From Comamonas thiooxydans (GTDB lineage Bacteria; Pseudomonadota; Gammaproteobacteria; Burkholderiales; Burkholderiaceae_C), in contig NZ_AP026738.1 in the NCBI RefSeq assembly GCF_002157685.2, forward strand, positions 1 to 64,000: a stretch of DNA of 64,000 nucleotides, written 5' to 3'. How positions within the stretch are numbered: the first letter of the stretch is position 1; each line of letters opens with the position of its first letter. Both the position numbers and the translations under genes were made by a program. Below the pieces are notes generated by a model. That model ran no database searches. It had not been told where the DNA came from and saw only the letters and a list, made by a program, of their open reading frames with translations. Below, in pieces: positions 20,737 to 28,909 of the stretch.

Positions 20737-21774
20737 ATGTTCAAGAACATGATTGTTTATCGCATTGCCGAGAGCTGGCAGAGCGATCTGCAGCAGCTCG
20801 AAGATGCGCTGCAAAAGACGGTGTTTGAGGAGTGCGGCGCGACCCAGGAGCGCTCCATGGGCTGGGTGCCGCCGCGCGGCGAGCCGCATGGCCCGCTGGC
20901 GGAAAGCGTGGCCGGCCAGTGGGTGATGCGCTTCATGAGCGAGTCCAAGATGCTGCCGGCCAGCGTGCTCAACCGCAAGGTCAACGAGAAGGCCGAGCAC
21001 ATCGAAAAGACCGAGGGCCGCAAGCCCGGCAAGAAGGAAAAGAAAGAGCTCAAGGACGAGGCCAAGCTGGACCTGCTGCCCATGGCCTTTACCAAGCAGG
21101 GAGCCATGTGGGTCTGGATCGATCCGCAGGCGCGCACGCTGGTGCTCGATACCAGTGCACAAGGTCGTGCCGACGAGATCGTGACGCTGTTGGTCGAAGG
21201 CCTGCCGGGTTTTGCATTGGCGTTGCTGGATACGCAGACCAGTCCGCAGGCCGCCATGGCGCACTGGTTGATGACGCAGGAGCCGCCAGAAGGTTTTTCC
21301 ATAGACCGCGAGTGCGAGCTCAAGGCCGCCGATGAGTCCAAGGCCGTGGTGCGCTATGCGCGCCACCCGCTCGATATCGACGAGGTGCGCCAGCATATCG
21401 AGCATGGCAAGTTGCCCACCAAGCTGGCCATGACCTGGGATGACCGCGTGAGCTTTGTGCTGAGCGAAGGTCTGCAGATCAAGAAGATCGCGTTGCTCGA
21501 TGCGGTGATGGATGGCAACAGCCAGGACGATGGCGGTTTCGATACCGATGTGGCAATTGCCACGGGCGAGCTCTCGCGTCTGATTCCCGATCTGATCGAG
21601 GCTCTGGGTGGGGAAGGGCGTACAGGCCTGGGTGACGGCCTGCCTGCATCGCTGTCGTCGGCGCCGGCCGCAGAAACCCTGCCCGTGCGTCTGGCACAGG
21701 GGCGCAGCCAGGGAACGGTCACCGGACCGGCCACGGCTCCAGCCGATACGGCCCCGGAAGAGGCGCCGTTCTGA
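20737..21774 (+). CDS. rdgC: Recombination-associated protein RdgC
   Basis: Ring-forming DNA-binding protein that limits RecA activity and is associated with the nucleoid. The product is 345 residues, somewhat longer than the roughly 303 of E. coli; the extra residues form a Pro/Ala-rich C-terminal tail. The N-terminus MFKNMIVYRIAESW and the segments MGWVPPRG, LLPMAFTKQGAMWVWID and LALLDTQTSPQAAMAHWL are characteristic. ATG at 20737 follows AAAGG at a 6-base spacing; a TTG one codon upstream is less likely. Single gene with its own terminator, 1.6 kb to the right of the origin candidate. Confidence 0.93.
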   Translation: MFKNMIVYRIAESWQSDLQQLEDALQKTVFEECGATQERSMGWVPPRGEPHGPLAESVAGQWVMRFMSESKMLPASVLNRKVNEKAEHIEKTEGRKPGKKEKKELKDEAKLDLLPMAFTKQGAMWVWIDPQARTLVLDTSAQGRADEIVTLLVEGLPGFALALLDTQTSPQAAMAHWLMTQEPPEGFSIDRECELKAADESKAVVRYARHPLDIDEVRQHIEHGKLPTKLAMTWDDRVSFVLSEGLQIKKIALLDAVMDGNSQDDGGFDTDVAIATGELSRLIPDLIEALGGEGRTGLGDGLPASLSSAPAAETLPVRLAQGRSQGTVTGPATAPADTAPEEAPF

Positions 21775-21850
21775 CGCTATGGATGATGTAGCTGCTTGCG
21801 CTTTTCAATCATGGATATCAGTATTTATTGATGCTGAAATCAAGTGCTAG

Positions 21851-21872
21851 CAAGCGCTAGAAGCTATCAAAA
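21851..21872. repeat. Dispersed intergenic repeat, copy A
   Basis: Contains CAAGCGCTAG joined to AGAAGCTATCAAAA. Parts recur at 35786-35799, 39536-39551 (opposite orientation), 59585-59595 and near 62325. An inverted partner (AGCTGCTTGCGCTT) sits at about 21789, so the whole unit of roughly 85 bp has an inverted-repeat shape. Confidence 0.55.
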
Positions 21873-21905
21873 AAGGCCTGCCAGAGTGATCTGGCAGGCC
21901 TTTTT
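21869..21905. terminator. Bidirectional terminator between rdgC and thiolase
   Basis: GGCCTGCCAG-N6-CTGGCAGGCC, a perfect 10-bp stem flanked by A-run and T-run, serving the two converging genes. Confidence 0.9.
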
Positions 21906-21938
21906 CATGGACGTTTCAGGTGCTCTGAAACGCGGGAA

Positions 21939-23126
21939 TCAGACGCGCTCGAAAATCGCGGCAATACCCTGACCGCCGCCGATGCACATGGTCACCAGCG
22001 CGTAGCGGCCGCCAGTGCGCTGCAGCTCGTAGAGCGCCTTGGTGGTGATGATGGCGCCGGTGGCACCCACGGGATGGCCCAGGGAGATGCCGGAGCCGTT
22101 GGGGTTGACCTTGGCAGGGTCCAGAGCGAGCTCCTGAATCACGGCGCAGGCCTGGGCGGCGAAGGCTTCGTTGGCTTCGATCACGTCCATCTGCTCGATC
22201 TTCAGACCGGTGCGTGCCAGCACCTTCTGCGTGGCGGGGACCGGGCCGATGCCCATGTATGCGGGCTCGACGCCGGCGTGGGCGTAGCCGACCAGGCGGG
22301 CAATGGGTTTGGCGCCGGAAGACTTCAGTGCCTGCTCGCTCATCATCAGCACGGCAGCCGCGCCATCGTTGATGCCGGAGGCGTTGCCGGCAGTGACCGT
22401 GCCGCCTTCCTTCTTGAACGCGGGCTTCATGCCGGCCAGGGTGTCCAGTGTGGTGGCGGCGCGCACATGTTCGTCGGTGTCGAACAGCACCACGCCCTTG
22501 CGGCTGGCAATTTCCACGGGAACGATCTGTTCCTTGAAGCGGCCGGCCTCGATGGCGGCAGCAGCGCGCTGTTGGCTGATGACCGCCAGTTCGTCCTGCA
22601 TCACGCGGCTGATCTTGTAGCGCTCGGCCACGTTTTCAGCAGTGATGCCCATATGCATTTTTTGCCAGGGATCGTGCAGGATGCCCAGCATGTAGTCGAT
22701 GCTCTTGGCATCGCCCATGCGTGCGCCCCAGCGTGCGGACATGTCGAAGTAGGGGCCGCGGCTCATGGATTCGGAGCCGGCGCCGATCGCCACTTCGCAG
22801 TCGCCCAGCGCAATGGATTGCGCTGCCGAGACGATGGCCTGCAGGCCAGAACCGCACAGGCGGTTGACGTTGTAGGCCGGGGTTTCGATGGAACAGCCGG
22901 CGTCCACGGCCGCCACGCGGGACAGGTAGGCGTCGCGCGTGTCGGTGGGGATGACGTTGCCCATCACCACATGGCCCACGGTGTCGGCAGCGATGCCGGC
23001 ACGCGCAATGGCGGCCTTGACCACGGTGGTGGCCAGCTGGGCGTTGGGAACGTCCTTGAGGCTGCCGCCAAATGTGCCGATGGCCGTGCGCGCGGCGCTG
23101 ACAACGAAGATGTCTCTGGTGCTCAT
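21939..23126 (-). CDS. Acetyl-CoA C-acyltransferase (thiolase)
   Basis: Thiolase of 395 residues that condenses or cleaves acyl-CoA: acetoacetyl-CoA formation or the last step of beta-oxidation-type routes. The active-site Cys lies in [18 protein letters not shown]; the second motif [18 protein letters not shown] carries the catalytic His, and [15 protein letters not shown] at the C-terminus the second Cys. Start [21 protein letters not shown] follows GGAG. It is monocistronic here; no phaB, phaC or 3-hydroxyacyl-CoA dehydrogenase is adjacent, so biosynthetic (PhaA/BktB) versus degradative role cannot be set. Confidence 0.92.
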   Translation of the reverse strand: MSTRDIFVVSAARTAIGTFGGSLKDVPNAQLATTVVKAAIARAGIAADTVGHVVMGNVIPTDTRDAYLSRVAAVDAGCSIETPAYNVNRLCGSGLQAIVSAAQSIALGDCEVAIGAGSESMSRGPYFDMSARWGARMGDAKSIDYMLGILHDPWQKMHMGITAENVAERYKISRVMQDELAVISQQRAAAAIEAGRFKEQIVPVEIASRKGVVLFDTDEHVRAATTLDTLAGMKPAFKKEGGTVTAGNASGINDGAAAVLMMSEQALKSSGAKPIARLVGYAHAGVEPAYMGIGPVPATQKVLARTGLKIEQMDVIEANEAFAAQACAVIQELALDPAKVNPNGSGISLGHPVGATGAIITTKALYELQRTGGRYALVTMCIGGGQGIAAIFERV

Positions 23127-23278
23127 GGTTTGTCTCCTGCATCGCGTCGGCAATGCTTGTGCTTGAGTGATTTGAAAAGATGAATGAGAGCAACCGCATT
23201 CATCGCACAGAGTATTCTGCAGTATTTGCTGCAGTGCAACATGTCTCGTTGTTGACGCGGCCCTGTGTGGGCGGCGAT

Positions 23279-23294
23279 GGTTTCACGTGAAACC
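23279..23294. other. parS-like centromere site 1
   Basis: GGTTTCACGTGAAACC. The central 14 bases match the ParB-binding consensus TGTTTCACGTGAAACA exactly. Intergenic, between thiolase and cueR. Confidence 0.85.
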
Positions 23295-23305
23295 CATGAG
23301 CAGCC

Positions 23306-23812
23306 TCAGGCCGCAGCCCTGCGCCGGCTTCTCGGAGTGGGAGCCCTGGGTTCGTGATGGGCCGGTGTCAGGTCGGTGTCCGCGCTGGCCAGGTCGTCGA
23401 GGATGGGGCAGTCCGGCCTGTCATCGCCATGGCAGCAATGCACCAGGGTCTGCAGCGTGCGCTGCATGGACTGCATGGCGGCGATGCGCTCGGTCAGCGT
23501 GGCGATGTGCTTTTGCGCGATGGCCTTGACCTGACTGCTGGCGCGGCCCTGGTCCTGCCACAGGCCGAGCAGGGTGGCGATCTCGTCCATGGAAAAGCCG
23601 AGATCGCGCCCGCGGCGGATGAAGCGCAGCGCATGCACATCGGCTTCGGTGTACTGGCGATAGCCGCTGTCGGTTCGGTGCACGGGTGGCAGCAGGCCCA
23701 GTGACTCGTAGTGACGCACCATGCGCGCAGAAACCCCGGCGCGGCGTGCGGCCTCGCCGATGACGACAGGCCAGTTCTGAGCGATTTTTTGTGTCGATAG
23801 GTGGTTGGGCAT
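23306..23812 (-). CDS. cueR: Cu(I)-responsive MerR-family regulator CueR
   Basis: MerR-type activator of 168 residues that remodels promoters with over-long spacers. N-terminal winged helix (VIGEAARRAGVSARMVRHYESLGLLP), central dimerisation coiled coil, and C-terminal metal loop HCCHGDDRPDCPIL. Cys127 and Cys135 occupy the spacing of the two Cu(I) ligands of E. coli CueR (CPGDDSADC). Start MPNHLST is supported by AGGA upstream. It lies 76 bp after copZ on the same strand and probably autoregulates through the copZ promoter. The C-terminal tail past residue 140 is longer than in E. coli. Confidence 0.9.
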   Translation of the reverse strand: MPNHLSTQKIAQNWPVVIGEAARRAGVSARMVRHYESLGLLPPVHRTDSGYRQYTEADVHALRFIRRGRDLGFSMDEIATLLGLWQDQGRASSQVKAIAQKHIATLTERIAAMQSMQRTLQTLVHCCHGDDRPDCPILDDLASADTDLTPAHHEPRAPTPRSRRRAAA

Positions 23813-23888
23813 GGACGATCCTGAAAAAACGCGCCAGCAGCCTTCTGATGGCTTGCATGAGGTGCTGGCGCGGTGGGAGAGGTAGCGC

Positions 23889-24083
23889 TCAGGCGACCTT
23901 GTAGCCCTCTTCGGCAATGGCGGCTGCCACGGCCTCGCGGCTGGCGCCGGTTTCGACTTCCACTCGGTTGGCGGTGCGGTCGATCTTGATCTGCGCCTGG
24001 GCATCGACGCCCTGGATGGCGTTGGTGACGGCGCGTTCGCAGTGGCCGCAGGTCATGCCTTGAACTTCAAAAACTTGTTGCAT
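23889..24083 (-). CDS. copZ: Copper chaperone, heavy-metal-associated domain
   Basis: A 64-residue single ferredoxin-like HMA domain with metal motif GMTCGHC (Cys12, Cys15), as in CopZ/Atx1 proteins that carry Cu(I) to a P-type ATPase. Cytoplasmic. First gene of the copZ-cueR unit and directly downstream of a CueR-type promoter. No copA or oxidase gene is next to it, so the partner ATPase must be encoded elsewhere or absent. Confidence 0.9.
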   Translation of the reverse strand: MQQVFEVQGMTCGHCERAVTNAIQGVDAQAQIKIDRTANRVEVETGASREAVAAAIAEEGYKVA

Positions 24084-24137
24084 GGATGGCTCCTTCAGAA
24101 AGTGAGTCGACCGGACTGGCGGACTCCATGTCTTGAA

Positions 24138-24167
24138 TGGTTAACCCTAACATCATGGCAAGGTCAA
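24138..24167 (-). promoter_or_regulatory. CueR-type promoter of copZ
   Basis: On the minus strand a -35 element TTGACC is followed by an 18-base spacer and TAACCA, with a 21-bp imperfect dyad (24144-24164) of the form ACCTTGCC...TTAGGGT. Length and ends mirror the E. coli copA operator (ACCTTCC...GGAAGGT). Confidence 0.8.
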
Positions 24168-24215
24168 GCCTTTGACAAGACATGAAGCCGGCAGGGTTGA
24201 TAAGTCGCAAAGACT

Positions 24216-24223
24216 GCCGATAA
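24216..24223 (+). promoter_or_regulatory. Sigma-28 (FliA) -10 element candidate
   Basis: GCCGATAA, the exact flagellar sigma -10 octamer, 133 bp before the chemoreceptor start. The matching -35 (TTGATAAG at the right distance) is poor, which limits confidence. Confidence 0.4.
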
Positions 24224-24355
24224 GAACTTGTCATATTGCAGATCGCCATGGCTTGGACATCGCAGTCACGGGTTTTTCTCGGCGTCGGTGACAATCTGAA
24301 ACAATTTGCAAGTTCTGGCCCGACAATGCCAGTCGTTCAAAGTGGAGAGGGATTC

Positions 24356-26044
24356 ATGAGTCTGTTGGAAATGATGCGGGGCTTCACCATTCGCACGCGC
24401 ATGCTGGGCGCCATTGGTGTGGTGATGGTATTGCTGAGTCTGCTGGGGGGCGCCGGGATGTTGGGCATGTTCCGCATTCAGGACATGAGTCAGGAGTTTC
24501 TGAGCAACGCCTTTGTCAAATCGGGCCATATGGCGCAGTTGCGCACGGAGCTGGGCGGCATTCGTTCCAGTGAGAAGGACATGGTCATCCAGTACGAAAA
24601 GCCTGAAGAGGTGCGCAAGGCCTATCAGCAATGGGTCATGTTCATCGACAAATCCAAGGTGACATTGGGCAAGTTTGTGACCGACCAGAACGCGCAGGAC
24701 GCACAGCTGACCAAGAGCATCATTGGGCACATCGACGCTTATCGAAAGCTCTTCGAGCCTGTTGCACGCCAGCTTGAAGCCGGTGGCTATGACTCTGCCA
24801 CCACGGCCAACCGCATGAGCGGCAAGGCTCTGGCCGAAGTCATGGAGGCCGACAAGCTGCTGGCGCAGCTGGACAACCTGCTGCGTGAGCAGGCCAATGA
24901 ATTGGCCGCAGCCGAGCGCGACGTGGCCGACCAAACGCGCTGGATGTTTGTGGCGGCCGTGATTCTGGCGCTGGTGGTGGTGATTCCGCTGACTTTGCTG
25001 AACATGCTGTCCATCTGCCGTCCGCTTGAAGTGGCCCGTCAGATGGCACTGACGATTGCCGGCGGCGATCTGTCGCACAGGGCCGAGGTCAGCGGCAAGG
25101 ATGAACTGACGGATCTGCAGCGTGCGCTGGACCAGATGCAGCAATCGCTGAGCACCACGGTGGCCCAGGTGCGCGATGCCAGCGGCAATATCGCCACGGC
25201 CAGCCAGGAAATTGCCACGGGCAATCAGGATCTGTCGGCCCGAACCGAACAGACTGCCAGCAATCTGCAGGAAACCGTCGCGTCGCTGGCTCAGCTGACG
25301 GCCACGGTGCAGCAGACCGCATCGTCTTCGCAACTGGCCAACCAGCTGGCGGCCTCGGCCTCTTCGACGGCCGTGCAGGGCGGCGAGATCGTCGGCCAGG
25401 CCGTCAACAGCATGCAGGAGATTTCGGCCTCCAGCCGCAAGATCGGCGACATCATCGGCCTGATTGATTCCATTGCTTTCCAGACCAATATCCTGGCGCT
25501 GAATGCCGCTGTGGAAGCGGCCCGTGCCGGCGAGCAGGGTCGTGGTTTTGCCGTGGTGGCGGCCGAGGTGCGCAGCCTTGCCCAGCGTTCGGCACAGGCC
25601 GCCAACGAGATCAAATCGTTGATCAACACCAGCGTGCAGACCGTGGACGTGGGCGCGCGTCAGGTGGAGAGTGCAGGCAAGGCCATGCAGGAGACCGTGG
25701 ACAGCGCACAGCGTGTGGGCGACATCATTGGCGAGATTACGGCGGCGTCCAGCGAGCAGTCGCTGGGCATCAGCCAGGTCAATCAGGCCGTGGGTGATAT
25801 CGACCGCATGACCCAGCAGAATGCGGCACTGGTGGAAGAGTCTGCCGCCGCCGCAGAATCGCTGCGCGAGCAGGCGGCGCGACTGGCACAGCTGGTCAGC
25901 CAGTTCAAGCTGGCGGGCGGCGCGATACATGCAGTCATGCGCAGCCCCAGAGGCGCAGCCCATCCCGGCATGGCACCGGCGGTGCCTGCATCCGCTCAGA
26001 CTGCTTTGCCTGGTCAGAAGGCGCAATTGCTGGAACATGCCTGA
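24356..26044 (+). CDS. Methyl-accepting chemotaxis protein
   Basis: Inner-membrane chemoreceptor of 562 residues. TM1 (about 15-38), a four-helix-bundle periplasmic domain, TM2 (about 200-222), HAMP domain, then the long cytoplasmic coiled coil with the signalling hairpin ([35 protein letters not shown], in part). Adaptation Gln/Glu stretches flank it. The C-terminus has no NWETF-type CheR tether. The start [10 protein letters not shown] follows GGAGAGG; an upstream in-frame ATG at 24236 would add 40 unrelated residues. Isolated from other chemotaxis genes; the ligand is unknown. Confidence 0.93.
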   Translation: MSLLEMMRGFTIRTRMLGAIGVVMVLLSLLGGAGMLGMFRIQDMSQEFLSNAFVKSGHMAQLRTELGGIRSSEKDMVIQYEKPEEVRKAYQQWVMFIDKSKVTLGKFVTDQNAQDAQLTKSIIGHIDAYRKLFEPVARQLEAGGYDSATTANRMSGKALAEVMEADKLLAQLDNLLREQANELAAAERDVADQTRWMFVAAVILALVVVIPLTLLNMLSICRPLEVARQMALTIAGGDLSHRAEVSGKDELTDLQRALDQMQQSLSTTVAQVRDASGNIATASQEIATGNQDLSARTEQTASNLQETVASLAQLTATVQQTASSSQLANQLAASASSTAVQGGEIVGQAVNSMQEISASSRKIGDIIGLIDSIAFQTNILALNAAVEAARAGEQGRGFAVVAAEVRSLAQRSAQAANEIKSLINTSVQTVDVGARQVESAGKAMQETVDSAQRVGDIIGEITAASSEQSLGISQVNQAVGDIDRMTQQNAALVEESAAAAESLREQAARLAQLVSQFKLAGGAIHAVMRSPRGAAHPGMAPAVPASAQTALPGQKAQLLEHA

Positions 26045-26071
26045 GCCCTGAGCGGCTCATCCCTGAGCGGC
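26043..26071 (+). repeat. Partial stop-adjacent repeat after chemoreceptor
   Basis: CCCTGAGCGGCTC occurs twice in tandem right after the stop codon. This is the same core that opens the longer repeats at 31531, 56204 and 57710. Confidence 0.45.
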
Positions 26072-26081
26072 TCGTTCCATG

Positions 26082-26116
26082 AAAAAAGCCCGGTTGCAGT
26101 GATGCACCGGGCTTTT
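26082..26116. terminator. Terminator after chemoreceptor gene
   Basis: AAAAGCCCGGT-N11-ACCGGGCTTTT. An 11-bp stem with A/T ends that can serve both the chemoreceptor and the converging alkene reductase. Confidence 0.85.
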
Positions 26117-26178
26117 GCTTTTTATTCAATAGGCTCCAGCCAAATCAGAGAAAGGGCCGGAGGCTTGATGGATTGAAG

Positions 26179-27297
26179 TTACTGGCAGGCAACCGCTGGG
26201 TAGTCGGTATAACCATCGGCACCCCCCCCGTAGAAGCGCTCGCTGTTCCAGGCATTGAGCGGCAGATCGTCGCGTAGGCGGTGCACCAGATCGGGGTTGG
26301 AGATATAGGCCTTGCCGAAGGCCACGACATCGGCATAGCCGCTTTCCACGGCGCGCGTGGCCAGTTGGCGGTCATAGCCGTTGTTGACCATCCAGGCTCC
26401 CTTGCCGTCTGCAGAGCGATAGGCCTGCTTGAGTGCCTGGTAGTCGAAGGGACGATCCGCCAGCTCGCGCGGGCCGCCAGTTGCGCCTTCGATCACATGG
26501 ATATAGGACAGGCCCAGCGGGGCGAGCTGGCGCACCAGATATTCGAACAGCACCTGCGGGTTTTCGTCCACGATGTCATTGGCTGGCGTGACCGGAGAGA
26601 TGCGGATGCCGACCTTTCCGGCACCGATGGCATCGGCCACGGAGCGTACGCATTCCAGCACCAGACGGGCGCGGTTCTCGATGCTGCCGCCGTAGTCGTC
26701 GCTGCGCTGGTTGGTGCCGGTCTTGAGGAATTGATCGAGCAGATAGCCGTTGGCTGCATGCAGCTCCACGCCATCGAAGCCCGCCGACTGTACGGCTTCG
26801 CGCGCGGCGGTGGCGAAACTGTGAACAATGCCTGGCAGCTCCTGCTGCCTGAGTGCGCGCGGTGCCGAGGTGGCGACAAACTGGCCTTGCCCGGTCTGCT
26901 TGTCGATCACATAGGTCTTGGAGCGGGCCGTCAGCGCGGAGGGCGCGACCGGGGGCTGGCTGTCTGGCTGCAGCACGTTGTGGGAGATGCGACCCACATG
27001 CCAGAGCTGGGTGACGATGCGGCCACCCTTGGCATGCACGGCATCGGTGACTTTTTTCCAGGCCCGCAGTTGCTCTTCGTCATACAGACCGGGCACATCG
27101 GCATAGCCCTGTCCCTGGTGGCTGATGGCCGTGCCTTCGCTGATCAGCAGACCGGCAGAGGCGCGCTGGACGTAGTAGGTTTGCATCAGCGGCGTGGGTA
27201 TCGCGTCGGGGGCGCGGTTGCGCGTCAGCGGTGCCATGGCAATGCGGTTGGGCAGACGCAGGCTGCCTGCTTCAATCGGTTCGAACAATGAGGTCAT
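26179..27297 (-). CDS. Old Yellow Enzyme family alkene/nitroester reductase
   Basis: FMN-dependent NAD(P)H oxidoreductase of 372 residues, reducing activated C=C bonds of enals, enones or nitro compounds. TIM-barrel motifs: FEPIEAGSLRLPNRIAMAPLTRNRA at the start, TQLWHVGRISH, the substrate-anchoring His-Asn pair in GVELHAANGYLLDQFL, DDYGGSIENRARL, and ADVVAFGKAYISNPDL at the phosphate site. NemA/XenA-like. It follows a GST gene and an FMN reductase on the same strand, a set consistent with electrophile detoxification, though a terminator separates it from the GST gene. Confidence 0.93.
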   Translation of the reverse strand: MTSLFEPIEAGSLRLPNRIAMAPLTRNRAPDAIPTPLMQTYYVQRASAGLLISEGTAISHQGQGYADVPGLYDEEQLRAWKKVTDAVHAKGGRIVTQLWHVGRISHNVLQPDSQPPVAPSALTARSKTYVIDKQTGQGQFVATSAPRALRQQELPGIVHSFATAAREAVQSAGFDGVELHAANGYLLDQFLKTGTNQRSDDYGGSIENRARLVLECVRSVADAIGAGKVGIRISPVTPANDIVDENPQVLFEYLVRQLAPLGLSYIHVIEGATGGPRELADRPFDYQALKQAYRSADGKGAWMVNNGYDRQLATRAVESGYADVVAFGKAYISNPDLVHRLRDDLPLNAWNSERFYGGGADGYTDYPAVACQ

Positions 27298-27312
27298 GCA
27301 GAACTCCAGATG

Positions 27313-27340
27313 AAAAAAGCTCGGTGGGTACCGAGCTTTT
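27313..27340 (-). terminator. Terminator between GST and alkene reductase genes
   Basis: AGCTCGGT-GGGT-ACCGAGCT with six A on the plus strand, read as a T-run on the minus strand. It lies just after the GST stop. Confidence 0.8.
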
Positions 27341-27364
27341 GAGTGTGCATGGGTGTCGAAAAAC

Positions 27365-27973
27365 TTACTTGAGCAAGCCCTCTGCCTTCATGGCAGCCTG
27401 CACTGCGGGACGCGCCAGAATGCGTTCGCGATAAGCCTGAAGGTGCTGGAGTTCAGAGATATCCAGGCCCACAAATTGGGCCCAGCCTGTGACCGTGAAA
27501 AAGTAGGCATCGGCCACAGTGAACTGATCGCCCATCAGATAGGACTTGTTGGCGAGCTGCTCGTTGACCCAGCTCAGGCGCTTGAACAGATTGCCGAGCA
27601 GCACGGGCTTGAAGTCTTCGGGCGTTGCGGGGCTGAACAAGGGGCTGAAGCCCTTGTGCACCTCGGTGCTGATGAAGTTCAGCCATTCCTGAAGGTGGTA
27701 GCGGGCCACGGTGCCGTTGGCCGGTGCCAGGTTCTTTTCGGGGGCCAGATCGGCGAGGTACTGAACAATGGCCGGACCTTCGTGCAAGGTGTCGCCGTTG
27801 TCCAGTACCAGAAAGGGCACATAACCCAGGGGATTGATGCCGTAGTAATCCGTTCCGTCCTGGAGCTTGTGGCTCTTGGTGCTGACCATCACGGTTTCAT
27901 GCGGCAGGCCTGCTTCATGCAGCACGATGTGCGGAGACATGGAGCAAGCGCCGGGGCTGTAGTAAAGCTTCAT
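27365..27973 (-). CDS. Glutathione S-transferase, beta class
   Basis: Cytosolic GST of 202 residues. MKLYYSPGACSMSPHIVLHEAGLP is the classic bacterial beta-class N-terminus with Cys10; NPLGYVPFL is the cis-Pro loop, and the C-terminal domain contains YLMGDQFTVADAYFFTVTGWA. An upstream in-frame ATG (27994) would add seven residues and is less likely. It shares the VADAYFFTVTGW pattern with the GST at 5483 but is otherwise a separate, more typical member. Confidence 0.93.
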   Translation of the reverse strand: MKLYYSPGACSMSPHIVLHEAGLPHETVMVSTKSHKLQDGTDYYGINPLGYVPFLVLDNGDTLHEGPAIVQYLADLAPEKNLAPANGTVARYHLQEWLNFISTEVHKGFSPLFSPATPEDFKPVLLGNLFKRLSWVNEQLANKSYLMGDQFTVADAYFFTVTGWAQFVGLDISELQHLQAYRERILARPAVQAAMKAEGLLK

Positions 27974-28078
27974 GGTGAGTGGCTCTCTATGCAATGAAAA
28001 GACAAGCGCCCATGCTAAACCGGTTGCACTTCATATGCATGCGCAGCCGGCAGAAGTCCGGATCGGAGAGGAGATTGC

Positions 28079-28654
28079 TCAGCCCAGGCGCCCTGCGGCC
28101 CACAGCACCTGCTGCACAAGAGCCTCCATGCCTTGCTGGTTCTGTGTACGCAGCAGATGACCCTGGGCATCGAAAGCCTCTGCCGCATGGCTCACGGCAT
28201 GGCTGCGCGGTGCTACCCAGCATTCCAGATTCAATAGCAGCGCAGCTAGGTGAGACTGGGCCCTCAGGCCGCCAAGACCGCCAGGTGAGGCACTGGCCAT
28301 GCCGACGACCTTGTTGCGAAAGGGCAGAACGCCATCGGACCACTGTGCATCGCCCTTGACCGGGCTGGAGGCCCAGTCGATCGCGTTCTTGAGCAGGGCA
28401 GGGTAGCTGCCGTTGTATTCGGGGCTGCAGACAATCCAGGCAGCATGGCTATGCATGGCCTGCTTGAGACGAATGACGTCGGCAGGCGTTCCCCGAGCTT
28501 CGAGGTCGGCGTTGTAGAGCGGAATGTCGTAGTCCGACAATTCCAGCAGGCTGGGCTGTGCGCCTTGTTGTTCCGCGATGGAGGCTGCGACCTTGGCCAG
28601 CTTGCGGTTGTACGAATCCTGGCGGGTACTGCCCGCGAAAATGAGTATTTGCAT
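28079..28654 (-). CDS. NAD(P)H-dependent FMN reductase
   Basis: Flavodoxin-fold reductase of 191 residues (NADPH-dependent FMN reductase / chromate reductase family). MQILIFAGSTRQDSYNRKLA carries the phosphate-binding GSxRxxSxN-type loop and SPEYNGSYPALLKNAIDW the flavin-contacting motif. It supplies reduced flavin or reduces quinones or metal ions; the substrate is unknown. An in-frame ATG at 28690 would add 12 residues with three Cys; neither start has a strong ribosome site. Minus strand, 105 bp upstream of the GST gene. Confidence 0.88.
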   Translation of the reverse strand: MQILIFAGSTRQDSYNRKLAKVAASIAEQQGAQPSLLELSDYDIPLYNADLEARGTPADVIRLKQAMHSHAAWIVCSPEYNGSYPALLKNAIDWASSPVKGDAQWSDGVLPFRNKVVGMASASPGGLGGLRAQSHLAALLLNLECWVAPRSHAVSHAAEAFDAQGHLLRTQNQQGMEALVQQVLWAAGRLG

Positions 28655-28741
28655 GCAGTGATTGCAGCACAGAGCGATTGCATTTTTCATGCATAGACGG
28701 GACTATCAGGGCAAACATCTAGGCTGGGCTTCAGGTCGCCA

Positions 28742-28757
28742 TGTTTCACGTGAAACC
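28742..28757. other. parS-like centromere site 2
   Basis: TGTTTCACGTGAAACC, 15 of 16 consensus bases. It lies in the divergent gap between the FMN reductase and mnmG. Confidence 0.9.
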
Positions 28758-28909
28758 CCCCTGGCAAGGCATTGTTGGGCCAATGGTGGGAAAATTGCAG
28801 GTTCCCCGCAGGGCTGGACATGGCGCGAGAACATGTCCGCCTGCCGTGAGAGCCGAGGCATGGTTGCTTCGTGCAGGGGCAAGGGCCGGGCTTGGCCCGG
28901 AGCAGGAAT

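Noticed and set aside
24236..24355. Upstream start of the chemoreceptor
   Set aside because: It would add 40 residues before the first membrane helix; the ATG at 24356 has a strong ribosome site.
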